Assembly: GCA_049649525.1 (NCBI GenBank)
Contig: JBARZE010000016.1
Coordinates: 124,001-188,000, forward strand
Direction of reading: 5' to 3'
Source: JAAURB01 sp049649525
GTDB lineage: Bacteria > Cyanobacteriota > Cyanobacteriia > Cyanobacteriales > Microcoleaceae
Length of the DNA: 64,000 bases
Below the pieces are notes generated by a model that ran no database searches, had not been told where the DNA came from, and was given only the letters and a program-made list of their open reading frames with translations. This document shows positions 62,143-64,000 of this stretch, in pieces (position 1 is the stretch's first letter; every line of letters starts with the position of its first letter). The translations under genes were made by a program, and so were the position numbers.

Positions 62143-63873
62143 TTAATTCTCTTGAGATGATGATTCTGAGTCAATTTGAACCTGCTTTTGTTCAATTAAG
62201 CGGATATTTTCACGCACAGTTGCCAAGCTTTCTGTATCTTCTACTTCTTGTAATAAAGCTAAGGCTTGCTGAAAACTATCTAAAGCTTGGTCATAGTTTC
62301 CGAGTTTCTCATACATTTCTCCAATATTACTTAAAGTTTGTCCAATTTCGGCTTTTTCTCCAACTGCTTGACGCGCTTCTAATGCTTTTTGATAAGCGTC
62401 TAATGCTTGATTATATTCTTCCTGGTTTTGATAAATTTCTCCAATTTGAGTTAAGGTTTGACCCAGTTTATCTTGATCTTCAATCTCTTGATAAATAAAT
62501 ACAGCCTGTTGATAATTGTCTATTGCTTCTGAATATTGCGCCTGAGAGACGTAAACACTCCCTAACTGAGTTAAACCTGTACTTAATTCTTCTTTTTCGG
62601 CAGAAGATAGAGCGAGTTTAATTGCTTTTTGATAGACTTCAATCGCTTCTTGTGGCTGTTCTAAACTTTCATAAATAGTCCCCATTAAATTATAAACTCG
62701 GGCAGCACTGGCCCTGTCTTCAATCTGCTCCATCATCTGTGCGGCTTGTTGAAAATGCACTAAAGCCTGATTATCATCTTCGAGTTTACGATAGATAAAC
62801 CCCATGTTACTTAATAATCTTCCGACTCCAGCCACATCACCAATTTGACGACGTAACGCTAAAGCTTGCTGATAAATTTCAATCGCTTTATCCGTTTGTC
62901 CAATGGTAAAATAAAGTGCGCCTAAGTTATTTAAAGTTCGGCTTTGATCTCGTAAATCTCCGACTTGCTGGCGGTATTCTCTGGCTTGTTGATAATAATC
63001 AAGGGCTCGATCAAGATTGCCTTGATTGGTATACACTGAAGCTAAGTTATGTAATGATTCTCCAATGCTTTCTGGATCGTTAACCGCTTGCGAGAGTTCA
63101 AAAGCTTCTTGATGTAACTTCAAGGATTCATCTAATTGATCGGTTTTTCGATAAACAAAACCTATTAAATTTAAACTCCGACTGATGCCAATATCAATCA
63201 CTGTTTGATCTTCAGTCGCATTCGGTTTTAAGTCACGATAAATTTCTAAAGCACGTTGTAATGTTTTTAAAGATTCAGTTTCTTCTCCTAAATTAGCGTA
63301 AACTTCACCGATATAATTAAGGGTGGCTGCGATCGCCAGTTTGTCTTGACTTTTCTCCTGAGTTTCTAATACTTTTTGCAATGTTAAGAGTGCTTCTCTA
63401 AATCGTCCTTCGCGAAATTGAGTCACTCCGGCTTCAAAAGATTTATTCACTTCTTCCGGGGTTTCAAGCGGCGTTGATTCGGGGTTAGAGTCTGTAGTAT
63501 TATCCTCATTATCGTCTGAGTCAGTGACCGTCGGTTTTTCATCTACAGCTTCAGGGGGTGTTGATTCTGTATTAGACTCTGTTGTACTATCGTCTGAGTC
63601 AGTGACCGTCGGCTTTTGATCTACAGTTTCAGGTGTATCTGATTCTGATTCGGTTTCTGATTCGGTTTCGGTTTCGGTTTGTGCCAAAACAATTTCAGTG
63701 ACCAGCAAACTTCCGAGGGGAAACAATATCAGCAATAATAAACTCAAACTGAGGGACCATGGATTGAGCGATCGCACAGATCCCGATATTAACCCCTTGA
63801 ATTTCTGGATTTTAGACTGAGAGCGGCAGGCTGAATGCTGGTTTAACATATCGCAAAAGCATTTGTAAAACAA
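62143..63873 (-). CDS. TPR protein with N-terminal membrane anchor and acidic linker
   Basis: 576 residues. A membrane segment (about 38-65, L-S-L-S-L-L-L-L-I-L-F-P-L-G-S-L-L) ending in V-L-A-Q suggests a signal peptide or anchor, so the bulk is extracytoplasmic. An acidic Ser/Thr/Glu linker (65-145) holds a short hexanucleotide-repeat-encoded T-E-T-E-T-E-S stretch and two copies of K-P-T-V-T-D-S-D-D. From about 150 to 555 there are around ten TPR units of about 40 residues (A-L-D-Y-Y-Q-Q-A, L-N-N-L-G-A-L-Y, A-I-E-I-Y-Q-Q-A-L). It is a protein-protein scaffold; the partner is unknown. Convergent with the polysaccharide cluster. Confidence 0.88.
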   Translation of the reverse strand: MFYKCFCDMLNQHSACRSQSKIQKFKGLISGSVRSLNPWSLSLSLLLLILFPLGSLLVTEIVLAQTETETESETESESDTPETVDQKPTVTDSDDSTTESNTESTPPEAVDEKPTVTDSDDNEDNTTDSNPESTPLETPEEVNKSFEAGVTQFREGRFREALLTLQKVLETQEKSQDKLAIAATLNYIGEVYANLGEETESLKTLQRALEIYRDLKPNATEDQTVIDIGISRSLNLIGFVYRKTDQLDESLKLHQEAFELSQAVNDPESIGESLHNLASVYTNQGNLDRALDYYQQAREYRQQVGDLRDQSRTLNNLGALYFTIGQTDKAIEIYQQALALRRQIGDVAGVGRLLSNMGFIYRKLEDDNQALVHFQQAAQMMEQIEDRASAARVYNLMGTIYESLEQPQEAIEVYQKAIKLALSSAEKEELSTGLTQLGSVYVSQAQYSEAIDNYQQAVFIYQEIEDQDKLGQTLTQIGEIYQNQEEYNQALDAYQKALEARQAVGEKAEIGQTLSNIGEMYEKLGNYDQALDSFQQALALLQEVEDTESLATVRENIRLIEQKQVQIDSESSSQEN

Positions 63874-63959
63874 GCTAAGATTTAAACCTAAAGTTATAGC
63901 AAAAAAATCTCTATCATAGAATATGCTTCTGCGAATTTTTAATTAACTCAGCTTTGACT

Positions 63960-64000
63960 ATGCCCACGACTACCGTAAATACTATTCTAAATCGAGCGAT
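63960..64000 (+). CDS. Possible start of a gene cut by the window edge
   Basis: An ATG at 63960 opens a frame encoding M-P-T-T-T-V-N-T-I-L-N-R-A to the end. No good ribosome binding site is visible, and 13 residues are too few to assign a family. It diverges from the TPR gene. Reported only because it runs off the edge. Confidence 0.3.
   Translation, partial: MPTTTVNTILNRA

Noticed and set aside
1..64000. CRISPR array, transposase or prophage module
   Set aside because: I found no regularly spaced direct repeats, no DDE or serine recombinase motifs and no phage structural genes.

Overview
The window looks like a chromosomal segment of a filamentous, probably non-heterocystous cyanobacterium (Oscillatoria/Planktothrix/Lyngbya-like; the genus is inference). 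Direct signs are psaD (photosystem I), gun4 (chlorophyll synthesis regulator), a complete kaiABC circadian clock, an RpaB-class response regulator, crtE, clpC, and more than twenty copies of the HIP1 octamer GCGATCGC. Base composition is moderately AT-rich. I saw no rRNA, no CRISPR array, no transposase and no prophage module. There is one tRNA, tRNA-Ser(GGA).

Layout. 0.1-9.3 kb: a Deg-type protease with PPC domains instead of PDZ, a 40-residue small gene, a minus-strand nucleobase/ureide group (hypothetical-allA-codA), an epimerase plus carotenoid-desaturase-like pair, a Uma2 nuclease, cobK, tRNA-Ser and a [2Fe-2S] ferredoxin. 9.4-15.8 kb: minus-strand kaiA-kaiB-kaiC followed by an unusual fusion of a PlsY-like membrane domain with a PEP-synthase-like phosphotransferase. 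16-20 kb: a conserved small protein, a DUF1232 membrane protein, a nitroreductase, and divergent rpaB and ribbon-helix-helix genes sharing a repeat-rich intergenic region. 20-30 kb: a lipoprotein, folD-crtE-DUF212, a secreted repeat protein, dprA, a Kef-type antiporter, ruvA, an MFS transporter and a CbbY-like phosphatase. 30-36 kb: a GT39 glycosyltransferase, a frameshifted GxxExxY gene bracketed by 29-bp inverted repeats with a local tandem duplication, a Trp-rich small protein, a PhzF protein, trpE and psaD. 36-42 kb: clpC, a membrane-anchored CHAT protease and gun4.

43.3-62 kb is one large plus-strand exopolysaccharide cluster: GT4, a Wzc-like chain-length protein with a degenerate kinase domain, a lipid-linked sugar-1-phosphate transferase, an ABC exporter, four GT2 enzymes (two of them tandem paralogs), a Wzy-like polymerase/ligase, a sulfotransferase, a 1007-residue FG-GAP/ASPIC-UnbV protein and two more GT4 enzymes. 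It is preceded by about 1.5 kb of AT-rich DNA with strong hairpins. The likely product is a sulfated extracellular polysaccharide (sheath or capsule). No Wzx flippase or Wza outer-membrane channel is present, so export may use the ABC transporter or genes elsewhere. A large TPR protein and the first codons of a gene running off the right edge close the window.

Most unusual items: the PlsY/PEP-utiliser fusion next to the clock operon, the inverted-repeat-bounded GxxExxY cassette, the FG-GAP/ASPIC protein inside the sulfated-polysaccharide cluster, and several perfect inverted repeats placed where operators would sit upstream of kaiC, clpC and rpaB. All identifications come from reading motifs; no similarity search was run.
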